DNA of 64,000 nucleotides from NCBI GenBank assembly GCA_958450365.1, contig CAUEEP010000387.1, positions 124,001 through 188,000 on the forward strand. The letters run 5' to 3'. Below the pieces are notes generated by a model that was given only the letters and a program-made list of their open reading frames with translations, was not told the origin of the DNA and did no database searches. Positions 7,456 through 19,530 of the stretch are shown here, in pieces; within the stretch, counting starts at the first letter, position 1, and every line of letters starts with the position of its first letter. The translations under genes and the position numbers were made by a program. Source of the stretch: Mesorhabditis belari (lineage: Eukaryota > Nematoda > Chromadorea > Rhabditida > Rhabditidae).

Positions 7456-8586
7456 ATTTTTGGTTTATAATTTCTCAATCAAAATCGACCAAAATCAAGA
7501 AAAATCAATCAAAATCAAGAAAAATCCATCAAAATCAACCAAAATCAAGAAAAGAATCAAAAATCTAACTTCCGTATATCAAAAGTATAAAAGTATCAAA
7601 AGAATCGAGTACTTAAACTGTCAATTTTATAAAATATTATAAAATTCTAAAAATGGCAAAGAAGCGAAGAAAATTCGCCGCCGCCAAAAATGCAAAAAAT
7701 ACACACACACTTTCACAGGAATTATTGACCAGGAGGCAGGGGGGTACTTCTTGCCTATCCCTGCTGCTGTCAATGAGTCAGGGGGATAGTAATTTTCCCC
7801 CTACGCCTCCCTGTGCCACGGTGGAAGCCGGGGGTCACTCGGCTAGGGGTTTACCCCGGGAGCCGCGCCTTACCATGGTGTATCCTTCCAACCGACGCAA
7901 GCACGCCGCACCATGGGATTTTACCGAGTCTTTTTCTGACTCAGGCCGGGACCCAGCCCTGCCATGATGCTGAACAAGAATTTGTGCTTTATATCGCCCC
8001 CATAGCACGTCGGCTGCCAGAAAGGGGTCGAGTAGGAGGACCGGCTGAGAACCCACACCCACCCACACCCGGCTGATAACCCACATGAATGTTCTAGCCA
8101 AAATTTCAGAGAAATTCATTCAGCCAATTTTTCCGTAGAGTTTTTTATGGATTTTTACGACAAAAGGCGTTTTTCACTCTCGAATTTGCTTGAAAGTGAA
8201 CCGAAATTCATTTAAAAGATGCAAATTGAACAAAAAAACACTTTTTTTTATAGAGCAAACTATAGATTAATTGGTGAATTTGTTACTTTTTAACAGAAGT
8301 ACGAAAAAAACGAAAAAGATATGCATCAACCTATTAGCCGATAGTCAAATCTTTCCACCAACAAAACCATTATTTTCTTTTTATCAAGATCAGAGTTTGA
8401 GGGTTTAAGGGATTTTCCGGTAGATAGCTTTTTCATTGAACAATCTCGTAATTAATCCAAGCTTTATCAGATGTTAGAAATGAATCCCAGAAACCATCAG
8501 CTTTGGTTTGATGAAGCAAAAGAGCTGAACTGAAGAACTGACATCTGCACAAGTTGTCTTGAATCAAGTTGAGACTCATTTTCTAG
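7456..8586 (+). repeat. G module copy 2
   Basis: An A-rich minisatellite of ATCAAAATCAAGAAAA type (about 7487-7566) is followed by the GCCGCCGCC/CACACACA edge, the GC island 7734-8099, the mariner terminus (minus strand) 8311-8333 and a tail to TTTTCTAG. Confidence 0.85.
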
Positions 8587-9439
8587 GAAGAATCCCTGTT
8601 TAATCACCCAGAGACTTATTTATAGTCATTCATAATGAATCCCTGATAGCCAGAGTTCATAATGATTCCAATAATAATCTCAGTTCATAATGAATCCCAG
8701 AATAGAGGATGTGCTTAGAATCCTCAATTAGAACTCAAAATCCTCAAAGTATCATGATCATTAGGATACATTGACGATCTAAACTCTCTAGTTGATGCAA
8801 ATGGTTGTCGATTCTCTTTTATCAACGTTTTCTGATCTTCTGATCAATTTCAAGCTTTGCTTTCAAGCTTTCAAGCACTTTGCAAGCTTTTGAGTGTTCG
8901 ATTCAAGTCAATTTCAATTCCTCAATGCGAGATTTTAAACGGGCATCATTTTTTTCCTAAATAGTTTCCAAAAAACGAATTTCGCAATCTAAAAAGTCTC
9001 TTAATTACAGTTTTCAGTCTAGAAATTGAAAATTTATTCATCAAAATAATAAATAAAGCTTTAGAACCCGTTTCCGGAGGTCGGCTTGATGTCGGGGAAT
9101 AATTGGAGGACGTTGATTGGCTGAAAATGAGATTGAATATCAAATTGCTGAAGAAAATTGAAGGGAAAATTGGGTAAATCGTTTGGAAAAGCCAATCTGG
9201 ATATCACACAAGATAAATCTATCAATTTCAGCATTATTATATTATTTCGTTAGATTCCAATTTTTTAATTGAGTCTTTTTATGGTTTAAACCATAAAAAA
9301 GACAAAGAAAAAGCTTTAAACCATAAAAGACTCAAATATTCGACATTATTCGAGACGAATAATCAATTACAGCATAAAGGAGGAGATTTTTTTTTTACCC
9401 TTATTACTCAAATGTTGTTAAGAAAAAAAACCCTATAAT
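8587..9439 (-). repeat. D module copy 2
   Basis: Begins with short direct repeats of TTCATAATGAATCCC (about 8628-8700). Then come the CAAGCTTT short repeats, the terminal-exon-like segment 9061-9120 (minus strand, with AATAAA beyond its stop) and the palindrome 9273-9303. It ends at CCCTATAAT, where F is joined. Confidence 0.8.
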
Positions 9440-10674
9440 TTGAGGAAATTTGGCTTTTTTTTAAAAAATCAAACAAGATTTATTTCTAAAGAGATTTATT
9501 GTAAAAAAATTGAATTTTTACATATTTCAATTTCAATTTCGTTTAAAAATAAGCTTTTAATAGAAATTTCTATAGTGTGCCTTCCAGATTGAAAAAATGA
9601 AAAAAGAAAATTTTCATTTACGCTTTGAAATTGAAGAATTCGAAAGGAAAAGAATTTTGAAAATTTCACTTTCGCTTAAAACCGAGAATTTCCTAGCGAA
9701 TTGTATTGTGTGGCTTCCAGATTGAAAAGTACTAAAAGAAAAATGAGATAGATGATGTGAAAAGCTATAAAAGGTGCATGAAATCAAATTTATGCTTAAA
9801 ATGTGAGCATCAATTGTAAGTAAGGGGTTGGAATAAGGTTTTAAAAAGGTTAAATGAAAGATAAAGAGAAAGGTTATCGCTTTTTAGCTTATTTTTCAGT
9901 TGTTTCAAGAGCTAGGAGGTCAAATTAGATCAAATTTTTGGAAAATAGCCATTCTTTTGCTTTAAAACCCTTCAAAAACCTAAAAATACAATAAAAACGA
10001 ACTTTTCAAAGGAAAAAATCTTTCTTTGAGCTTTTTCGGGAGTAAAAGTGAGAAAAAAAGTAATGAGAAGTTATTGAGAAGAAAAAGAAAAGCAATAAAT
10101 CATTAATTGCTAAAAAAAGAGCTCTTAAACCACGAGAATTATTGGAAAAAATTGGAAAAACAATTTTTAAAAATTTCAATCAAAAATGAGTTTTTACTAT
10201 AGTGTGAATTCCAGATTGAAAAAAAGTGGGGGAAAAAAAATTTCATTTTCGCTTTAAAACGAGAATTTCCTAGCGAATTGGATTTGGTGAGTTCCAGATT
10301 GAAAATTTGCATCAAAAAAGACAACAAATGATGATTTTCGAAAAGATTTTAAAGCCAACCCTTTTCAGCTGTGTACTTTCGCTGTGTTCAGCTTTTCGAG
10401 TTTTAACCAAATCCAATTCGCATTTATGGCTCATTTTGAATTGATTTACGAGAAAAAGCTTTTTTAGGGTAATTGAATTGAATTTTATTCGTTTAAGCAA
10501 GAAAATTCAAGTTTTTTAGTGATTGAGTTGATCATTTTTTTCATTTTCATTATTTTCATCATTTTTTCGTCTTGTATTAGATTTTTCTTTGTATTTTGTG
10601 GTTAGAAATCGTAAACACACCCTTTCTAGTGCACTTAGAGTCCGTTTATTGGTCTTTTTCATAGAGAAAATTAA

Positions 10675-10719
10675 AGAATTGAATGTTCTAGAATTGAATG
10701 TTCTAGAATTGAATGTTCT
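10675..10719. promoter_or_regulatory. Heat-shock element array, nine contiguous pentamers (copy 1)
   Basis: The 15-bp unit AGAATTGAATGTTCT is repeated three times. Read as 5-bp blocks it gives aGAAt tGAAt gTTCt three times over: nine uninterrupted nGAAn/nTTCn units containing two perfect TTCTAGAA sites. HSF1 trimers bind inverted nGAAn pentamers, so this is a strong predicted HSF binding site. No convincing promoter-gene pair is next to it. Identical copies: 30069-30113, 57277-57321, 63379-63423. Confidence 0.65.
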
Positions 10720-11197
10720 AGATGCGTTAAAAAGAAGCTCAAAGTAGAATGAAAGTGGGAAAGATTGGGTATTTGAATCGGCTATTATTATTTTCTTTTT
10801 TTCTAGCCAAAAGCTGTGCTAATCTAGTCTATTTGCACAAAAGGATTAGCCCATTTCTCTCTTGAATCCTATTATATTACTATTTTGCACCTCTACAGCT
10901 AATATTTTGGTCCTAAAATCGATCAAAATGCATCAAAATCAAGAAAAATCAATCAAAATCGACCAAAATCAAGAAAAATCCATCAAAATCAATCAAAATC
11001 GATCAAAATCAAGAAAAGAATCAAAAATCTAACTTCCGTATATCAAAAGCTCTCCGCTATTGAGCTCTAAACGAAAATATTCTTCACTTAAAAGAATCAA
11101 GAAGAAATTTGATCCAAAAGCCATTCTTTTTCTTCTTCTGGATGCAAAAAGTTGAGCCTAGCCCAACAAATGCTTTGAAATGGTTAAATGAAAGAAA

Positions 11198-11260
11198 ATG
11201 GCTGCCGAGGCGGATGTGAAGATGGGACAAGATACTGGTAGTGCCGGACTTTTCATATAA
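11198..11260 (+). other. Short ATG frame, 20 codons (MAAEADVKMGQDTGSAGLFI), possible first-exon relic
   Basis: A GC-richer island in AT-rich sequence opens with ATG in a frame beginning MAAEADVKMGQDTG and closes at TAA. A GTAGTG within codons 14-16 could serve as a donor, making this a first exon, but no downstream exon is visible. TATAAAAGG follows at 11256-11264. Copies: 30594-30656, 32009-32071, 57803-57865, 63904-63966. A reverse-strand frame also spans it. Function unknown. Confidence 0.3.
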
Positions 11261-11709
11261 AAGGTTGCCAGGCTGTCTCAAGGACAAGCTGAGTCTTCTG
11301 GCCGACCTCTGGCCGACTTCTGGCCATTACTAGGTTAGCTTGGTTGTCTTGCCCAGGTACTTTTGCTGTCCGCTTTTTTGAAAAATTCCCTTTTCTGACG
11401 TCCGACAAAAATTTAAAAAATCATACAAGATTTATTTCTAAAGAGATTTATTGTAAAAAAATTGAATTTTTACATAAATTCAGCTAAAATCTTGAATTGA
11501 GACAACGACAAGAACAAAAGAAAAGACTTTAAGCCAATGTTTTCTCAGAGAAAATAAAGAGAAACGATTTCGAGAGCTTTTTTCAAGAAACACACTCAAA
11601 AGTTGAGAAAAAAAAGGCAAAAGATTTAGCCTTTTCCACGATAAACCAGCTTCAACTAATTGACCTATTAGAATTTCCTAGCGAATTGTATCATTGTATC
11701 ATAAAGATC

Positions 11710-12192
11710 AATCGATTTGATGGATTTTGATGGATTTTGATGGAATTATTGATTTTCTTGATTCTAATGACATATTCAAAGCTTAACAAGATTCTTAAAT
11801 ACTTTAGAACTTTAGAATTGCTATAACTTTAGAATTACTATTTTAAAGCTAGACTAAAGGAAAGGAAGGCAAAAAAAATTCAAGCCAAGCTTAGCGAATT
11901 GTCAAATGATCAAAATTTTCAAATTTCATGTTTTCAAATTTCAAAAATTGATCTTTTTTTTATTGTTTTTTGTTTTCTTAAAGAATTATTATCTTATTGC
12001 TTGAATATCTTTCTAGTTTTCTAGTTTTCTATTCGTTCTTTTACGTGTTTTCCCATCCATTTCATCAAAAATGTGCCTGCGTGAATCGAAGTGTACTTTG
12101 TGCTCACCGTAAACGCCGGCTTTCCCACGCAGCAGCAGCTAAATTCTATATAAAATAAAGGAAAAGCTTAAAAAGCAAAAAATTCGATGCGC
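11710..12192 (-). repeat. E module, inverted copy 2
   Basis: Exon-like segment 12021-12138, with GGGAAAGCC where plus-strand copies have GGGAAGCC. The extra A joins the two frames seen in plus copies (LLLRGK then AGVYGEHKVHF...). It ends at the CGATGCGCTTC junction with the inverted G module. Confidence 0.8.
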
Positions 12193-13046
12193 TTCAAAAG
12201 AGAGAAAGCTGATGGTTTCTGGGATTCATTTCTAACATCTGATAAAGCTTGGATTAATTACGAGATTGTTCAATGAAAAAGCTATCTACCGGAAAATCCC
12301 TTAAACCCTCAAACTCTGATCTTGATAAAAAGAAAATAATGGTTTTGTTGGTGGAAAGATTTGACTATCGGCTAATAGGTTGATGCATAAGTCTTTTCGT
12401 TTTTTTCGTACTTCTGTTAAAAAGTAACAAATTCACCAATTAATCTATAGTTTGCTCTATAAAAAAAAGTGTTTTTTTGTTCAATTTGCATCTTTTTAAA
12501 TGAATTTCGGTTCACTTTCAAGCAAATTCGAGAGTGAAAAACGCCTTTTGTCGTAAAAATCCATAAAAAACTCTACGGAAAAATTGGCTGAATGAATTTC
12601 TCTGAAATTTTGGCTAGAACATTCATGTGGGTTATCAGCCGGGTGTGGGTTCTCAGCCGGTCCTCCTACTCGACCCCTTTCTGGCAGCCGACGTGCTATG
12701 GGGGCGATATAAAGCACAAATTCTTGTTCAGCATCATGGCAGGGCTGAGTCCCGGCCTGAGTCAGAAAAAGACTCGGTAAAATCCCATGGTGCGGCGTGC
12801 TTGCGTCGGTTGGAAGGATACACCATGGTAAGGCGCGGCTCCCGGGGTAAACCCTAGCCGAGTGACCCCCCGGCTTCCACCGTGGCACAGGGGAGGCGTA
12901 GGGGGGAAAATTACTATCCCCCCTGACTCATTGACAGCAGCAGGGATAGGCAAGAAGTACCCCTGCCTCCTGGTCAATAATTCCTGTGAAAGTGTGTGTG
13001 TATTTTTTGCATTTTGGCGGCGGCGAATTTTCTTCGCTTCTTCGCA
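12193..13046 (-). repeat. G module, inverted copy 3
   Basis: Mariner terminus 12376-12399, GC island 12612-12978. Preceded by the CGCTTCAAAAGAGAGAAAG breakpoint, which recurs exactly at 33002. Confidence 0.85.
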
Positions 13047-13520
13047 ATTTATTATAATTTTATAATAAAATAATATAATCATTATAATAATTATAATATA
13101 ATAATGGTAGGATGTAAAATGATCAGTTTCTTTTGTTTTATATTTTAGAATTCTAGTGTGCTCTCCAGATCAACGAAAAATATTAAAAAATTAGCATTTT
13201 TATGATAAAATTGACAGTTTAAAGCCTTGAACTCGATTCGGGGTACGGTAGTTTATCCACCAAGGAGCACGCTTTAGAAAAGGGTACCTATGAGGGTACA
13301 GTAATCCGTGCGGTCCAGATCGACAAAAAATTTGAAAATATTTAGATTTTTAGGATTGAATTAACACTTTAAGGCCTTGTACTCGGTTCGGCGAAAAATC
13401 GACGAAAAATCGACGAAAAATATGAAAATAGTTGCATTTTTATCTTAAGATTAACAGTTTAAAGCCTTGAACTCGATTCAGGTACGGTAGTTTATCCACC
13501 ATCTATTTATCTTTTGAATT
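13047..13520 (+). repeat. AT tract plus H module copy 2
   Basis: AT-rich tract, then the three-unit H array as at 5000-5392. It leads directly into Q3 with no E exon between, unlike copy 1. Confidence 0.8.
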
Positions 13521-14746
13521 CCGATTGACTTTTGAATCTTTTGAAACTTTTGTCGGAGTAAACACTTTAAATGCCTATAACTTTGTTTAGAAATTATATT
13601 ATTGTTAACTTTTTCTATAGTTGGATAGAGAATATTTCAGGCTTTTGAATGATATTAAATAGAGCTTCACTGGATTTACCAATATCTGAAAAATGGCTGA
13701 GTAAAGTGCTGGTAAAGTGTCAGAGTCGGTTAGCTTGGTTAGTGCTGGCTTTCTGGAGAGCTTTCTGGAGTTGGTTGACTCAATCAAATTCGATTTGGTA
13801 TCATTTGAAAGCCTACAGTATACTCTATTCAATCAAAAGTTAACAATAATATTATTTCTAAGTAAAGTTCGAAATGTAACTAGGTAGATAATAAATAAAA
13901 CAACAGTGATTTCAAAATTTCAGCAAGCTTTGTCAACTCATCGAAAAGTGCCGGAGACTGGTCAACTCTTCACTGGCGCTCAGAAACTCGTTCTTGACGG
14001 AATCGTGAAAACGGTTGGTGTTGGAGAAGTTGTCTAACATTTAGATATTTCTAGATATTAACAAAGGAATGTCAACTGGTTGTGGTGGCCAAATGGCATG
14101 AGCCATTTACTGGCCGACGTAAAATTTTGCGCTGATTCCGAATCCGTTTTCCGATTAGACTAGTGGGGGATTAGTGTGTTGAGCTTCTGGGAAAGCTTAG
14201 AAACTGTAAAATAGTCATCAACTCGGCACTACTATTAGAGAAAATACGTTATGTTTCAAAAATAATGAATTCAAATTGAATTTAGTTAAACGAGCTTCTC
14301 CTAAAGTCAGACAATAATGGATTTAATGGTGAAGAAACGGTTGGTTACATTAATTCTACAATAACATCAACAAAACAGTTATTTTCTAATCTTATTAAAG
14401 ATTTCATAGCACTTTTTCATGCTTTAAATCTCAAATTTCAACCTAAAGCCTTTAGAAAAAGGGATTAGTTAACTTTTTTTTTTCGTTTAAACTCTCTACA
14501 ATCTTTTCTTTGCTATAGTTTTTATTGAAAAGCTAAAATAGAATAACTTATGCTTAAAGTATTATAGTTTAATATGATAGCCGACTGGATAGGAATCTTG
14601 TCTATTAATCGGTGAATTCGAAGGTCAAAGGTTCGATCCAAGTAACCAAAAAATTTCTTTCTTTTCCCATCATTATAGGGTTTTTTTCTTAACAACATTT
14701 GAGTAATAAGGGAAAAAAAATCTCCTCCTTTATGCTGTAATTGATT
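13521..14746 (+). repeat. Q module copy 3
   Basis: Foldback 13579-13869, terminal-exon copy 13924-14037, tRNA-like 14578-14648. First copy with the derived CGGAGTAAAC and GGATTTACC states. Differs from its neighbours by homopolymer-length changes. Confidence 0.85.
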
Positions 14747-15887
14747 ATTTTTGGTTTATAATTTCTCAATCAAAATCGACCAAAATCAAGAAAAATCAAT
14801 CAAAATCAAGAAAAATCCATCAAAATCAACCAAAATCAAGAAAAGAATCAAAAATCTAACTTCCGTATATCAAAAGTATAAAAGTATCAAAAGAATCGAG
14901 TACTTAAACTGTCAATTTTATAAAATATTATAAAATTCTAAAATGGCAAAGAAGCGAAGAAAATTCGCCGCCGCCAAAAATGCAAAAAAATACACACACA
15001 CTTTCACAGGAATTATTGACCAGGAGGCAGGGGGTACTTCTTGCCTATCCCTGCTGCTGTCAATGAGTCAGGGGGATAGTAATTTTCCCCCTACGCCTCC
15101 CCTGTGCCACGGTGGAAGCCGGGGGTCACTCGGCTAGGGTTTACCCCGGGAGCCGCGCCTTACCATGGTGTATCCTTCCAACCGACGCAAGCACGCCGCA
15201 CCATGGGATTTTACCGAGTCTTTTTCTGACTCAGGCCGGGACTCAGCCCTGCCATGATGCTGAACAAGAATTTGTGCTTTATATCGCCCCCATAGCACGT
15301 CGGCTGCCAGAAAGGGGTCGAGTAGGAGGACCGGCTGAGAACCCACACCCACCCACACCCGGCTGATAACCCACATGAATGTTCTAGCCAAAATTTCAGA
15401 GAAATTCATTCAGCCAATTTTTCCGTAGAGTTTTTTATGGATTTTTACGACAAAAGGCGTTTTTCACCTCGAATTTGCTTGAAAGTGAACCGAAATTCAT
15501 TTAAAAAGATGCAAATTGAACAAAAAAAAACACTTTTTTTTTATAGAGCAAACTATAGATTAATTGGTGAATTTGTTACTTTTTAACAGAAGTACGAAAA
15601 AACGAAAAGATATGCATCAACCTATTAGCCGATAGTCAAATCTTTCCACCAACAAAACCATTATTTTCTTTTTATCAAGATCAGAGTTTGAGGGTTTAAG
15701 GGATTTTCCGGTAGATAGCTTTTTCATTGAACAATCTCGTAATTAATCCAAGCTTTATCAGATGTTAGAAATGAATCCCAGAAACCATCAGCTTTGGTTT
15801 GATGAAGCAAAAGAGCTGAACTGAAGAACTGACATCTGCACAAGTTGTCTTGAATCAAGTTGAGACTCATTTTCTAGAATTTAGCTG
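14747..15887 (+). repeat. G module copy 4
   Basis: A-rich minisatellite, GC island 15015-15389, mariner terminus 15603-15624. It ends TTTTCTAG fused to AATTTAGCTGCTG of E3, a breakpoint repeated at the G5, G7, G10, G11 and 52167 junctions. Confidence 0.85.
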
Positions 15888-16521
15888 CTGCTGCGTGGGA
15901 AGCCGGCGTTTACGGTGAGCACAAAGTACACTTCGATTCACGCAGGCACATTTTTGATGAAATGGATGGGAAAACACGTAAAGGAACGAATAGAAAACTA
16001 GAAAACTAGAAAGATATTCAAGCAATAAGATAATAATTCTTTAAGAAAACAAAAAACAATAAAAAAAGGATCAATTTTGACATGAAATTTGAAAATTTTG
16101 ATCATTTGACAATTCGCTAAGCTTGGCTTGAATTTTTTTGCCTTCCTTTCCTTTAGTCTAGCTTTAAAATAGTAATTCTAAAGTTATAGCAATTCTAAAG
16201 TATTTAAGAATCTTGTTAAGCTTTGAATATGTCATTAGAATCAAGAAAATCAATAATTCCATCAAAATCCATCAAAAAAAACATCGGGAAGGAGCTATTC
16301 GAACTAGTAGTGTTCTGACAATCAAATAGTTGGATTGGAGTTGGATTGGAGTTGGATTTCTTAAGGCTTTAAGGCCTTGTACTCGGTTCGGCGAAAAATC
16401 GACGAAAAAATCGACGAAAAATATGAAAATAGTTGCATTTTTATCTTAAGATTAACAGTTTAAAGCCTTGAACTCGATTCAGGTACGGTAGTTTATCCAC
16501 CATCTATTTATCTTTTGAATT
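15888..16521 (+). repeat. E module copy 3 plus H-type unit
   Basis: Exon-like segment 15895-16011, GGATTGGAGTT mini-repeats, and the third H unit before Q4. First member of the ~3.0 kb E-Q-G tandem. Confidence 0.8.
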
Positions 16522-17753
16522 CCGATTGACTTTTGAATCTTTTGAAACTTTTTGTCGGAGTAAACACTTTAAATGCCTATAACTTTGTTTAGAAATTATA
16601 TTATTGTTAACTTTTTCTATAGTTGGATAGAGAATATTTCAGGCTTTTTGAATGATATTAAATAGAGCTTCACTGGATTTACCAATATCTGAAAAATGGC
16701 TGAGTAAAGTGCTGGTAAAGTGTCAGAGTCGGTTAGCTTGGTTAGTGCTGGCTTTCTGGAGAGCTTTCTGGAGTTGGTTGACTCAATCAAATTCGATTTG
16801 GTATCATTTGAAAGCCTACAGTATACTCTATTCAATCAAAAAGTTAACAATAATATTATTTCTAAGTAAAGTTCGAAATGTAACTTAGGTAGATAATAAA
16901 TAAAACAACAGTGATTTCAAAATTTCAGCAAGCTTTGTCAACTCATCGAAAAGTGCCGGAGACTGGTCAACTCTTCACTGGCGCTCAGAAACTCGTTCTT
17001 GACGGAATCGTGAAAACGGTTGGTGTTGGAGAAGTTGTCTAACATTTAGATATTTCTAGATATTAACAAAGGAATGTCAACTGGTTGTGGTGGCCAAATG
17101 GCATGAGCCATTTACTGGCCGACGTAAAATTTTGCGCTGATTCCGAATCCGTTTTCCGATTAGACTAGTGGGGGATTAGTGTGTTGAGCTTCTGGGAAAG
17201 CTTAGAAACTGTAAAATAGTCATCAACTCGGCACTACTATTAGAGAAAATACGTTATGTTTCAAAAATAATGAATTCAAATTGAATTTAGTTAAACGAGC
17301 TTCTCCTAAAGTCAGACAATAATGGATTTAATGGTGAAGAAACGGTTGGTTACATTAATTCTACAATAACATCAACAAAACAGTTATTTTCTAATCTTAT
17401 TAAAGATTTCATAGCACTTTTTCATGCTTTAAATCTCAAATTTCAACCTAAAGCCTTTAGAAAAAGGGATTAGTTAACTTTTTTTTTTCGTTTAAACTCT
17501 CTACAATCTTTTTCTTTGCTATAGTTTTTATTGAAAAGCTAAAATAGAATAACTTATGCTTAAAGTATTATAGTTTAATATGATAGCCGACTGGATAGGA
17601 ATCTTGTCTATTAATCGGTGAATTCGAAGGTCAAAGGTTCGATCCAAGTAACCAAAAAAATTTCTTTCTTTTTCCCATCATTATAGGGTTTTTTCTTAAC
17701 AACATTTGAGTAATAAGGGAAAAAAAATCTCCTCCTTTATGCTGTAATTGATT
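16522..17753 (+). repeat. Q module copy 4
   Basis: Foldback 16581-16873 (one extra T), terminal-exon copy 16929-17042, tRNA-like 17584-17654. Confidence 0.85.
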
Positions 17754-18886
17754 ATTTTTGGTTTATAATTTCTCAATCAAAATCGACCAAAATCAAGAAA
17801 AATCAATCAAAATCAAGAAAAATCCATCAAAATCAACCAAAATCAAGAAAAGAATCAAAAATCTAACTTCCGTATATCAAAAGTATAAAAGTATCAAAAA
17901 GAATCGAGTACTTAAACTGTCAATTTTATAAAATATTATAAAATTCTAAAAATGGCAAAGAAGCGAAGAAAATTCGCCGCCGCCAAAAATGCAAAAAATA
18001 CACACACACTTTCACAGGAATTATTGACCAGGAGGCAGGGGGTACTTCTTGCCTATCCCTGCTGCTGTCAATGAGTCAGGGGATAGTAATTTTCCCCCCT
18101 ACGCCTCCCCTGTGCCACGGTGGAAGCCGGGGGTCACTCGGCTAGGGTTTACCCCGGGAGCCGCGCCTTACCATGGTGTATCCTTCCAACCGACGCAAGC
18201 ACGCCGCACCATGGGATTTTACCGAGTCTTTTTCTGACTCAGGCCGGGACTCAGCCCTGCCATGATGCTGAACAAGAATTTGTGCTTTATATCGCCCCCA
18301 TAGCACGTCGGCTGCCAGAAAGGGGTCGAGTAGGAGGACCGGCTGAGAACCCACACCCACCCACACCCGGCTGATAACCCACATGAATGTTCTAGCCAAA
18401 ATTTCAGAGAAATTCATTCAGCCAATTTTTCCGTAGAGTTTTTTATGGATTTTTACGACAAAAGGCGTTTTTCACTCTCGAATTTGCTTGAAAGTGAACC
18501 GAAATTCATTTAAAAAGATGCAAATTGAACAAAAAAACACTTTTTTTTTATAGAGCAAACTATAGATTAATTGGTGAATTTGTTACTTTTTAACAGAAGT
18601 ACGAAAAAAACGAAAAAGATATGCATCAACCTATTAGCCGATAGTCAAATCTTTCCACCAACAAAACCATTATTTTCTTTTTATCAAGATCAGAGTTTGA
18701 GGGTTTAAGGGATTTTCCGGTAGATAGCTTTTTCATTGAACAATCTCGTAATTAATCCAAGCTTTATCAGATGTTAGAAATGAATCCCAGAAACCATCAG
18801 CTTTGGTTTGATGAAGCAAAAGAGCTGAACTGAAGAACTGACATCTGCACAAGTTGTCTTGAATCAAGTTGAGACTCATTTTCTAG
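17754..18886 (+). repeat. G module copy 5
   Basis: A-rich minisatellite, GC island 18023-18397, mariner terminus 18611-18633. Confidence 0.85.
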
Positions 18887-19530
18887 AATTTAGCTGCTGC
18901 TGCGTGGGAAGCCGGCGTTTACGGTGAGCACAAAGTACACTTCGATTCACGCAGGCACATTTTTGATGAAATGGATGGGAAAACACGTAAAGGAACGAAT
19001 AGAAAACTAGAAAACTAGAAAGATATTCAAGCAATAAGATAATAATTCTTTAAGAAAACAAAAAACAATAAAAAAAGGATCAATTTTGACATGAAATTTG
19101 AAAATTTTGATCATTTGACAATTCGCTAAGCTTGGCTTGAATTTTTTTGCCTTCCTTTCCTTTAGTCTAGCTTTAAAATAGTAATTCTAAAGTTATAGCA
19201 ATTCTAAAGTATTTAAGAATCTTGTTAAGCTTTGAATATGTCATTAGAATCAAGAAAATCAATAATTCCATCAAAATCCATCAAAAAAAACATCGGGAAG
19301 GAGCTATTCGAACTAGTAGTGTTCTGACAATCAAATAGTTGGATTGGAGTTGGATTGGAGTTGGATTTCTTAAGGCTTTAAGGCCTTGTACTCGGTTCGG
19401 CGAAAAATCGACGAAAAAATCGACGAAAAATATGAAAATAGTTGCATTTTTATCTTAAGATTAACAGTTTAAAGCCTTGAACTCGATTCAGGTACGGTAG
19501 TTTATCCACCATCTATTTATCTTTTGAATT
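18887..19530 (+). repeat. E module copy 4 plus H-type unit
   Basis: Exon-like segment 18894-19010. Starts the second ~3.0 kb E-Q-G unit; the distance from E3 is 2999 nt. Confidence 0.8.

Larger units (their letters stand above)
9440..11709 (+). repeat. F module copy 1 (full length)
   Basis: Starts TTGAGGAAATTTGG. It contains four diverged units with GTG(T)G..TTCCAGATTGAAAA cores (about 9583, 9714, 10207 and 10290), a TATAAAAGG at 9766-9774, the heat-shock array 10675-10719, an A-rich ATCAAAATC minisatellite (about 10916-11030) and the short ATG frame at 11198. The span lacks a convincing protein gene. Confidence 0.75.

Noticed and set aside
7487..7566. CRISPR-like or regularly spaced repeats in the ATCAAAATC tracts
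   Set aside because: A short degenerate A-rich minisatellite without constant repeats or unique spacers, in a eukaryotic context.
15870..15895. TTCTAGAA at the G-E fusion as a further heat-shock element
   Set aside because: A single pair of pentamers created by joining TTTTCTAG to AATTTAG; no third unit, so likely accidental.
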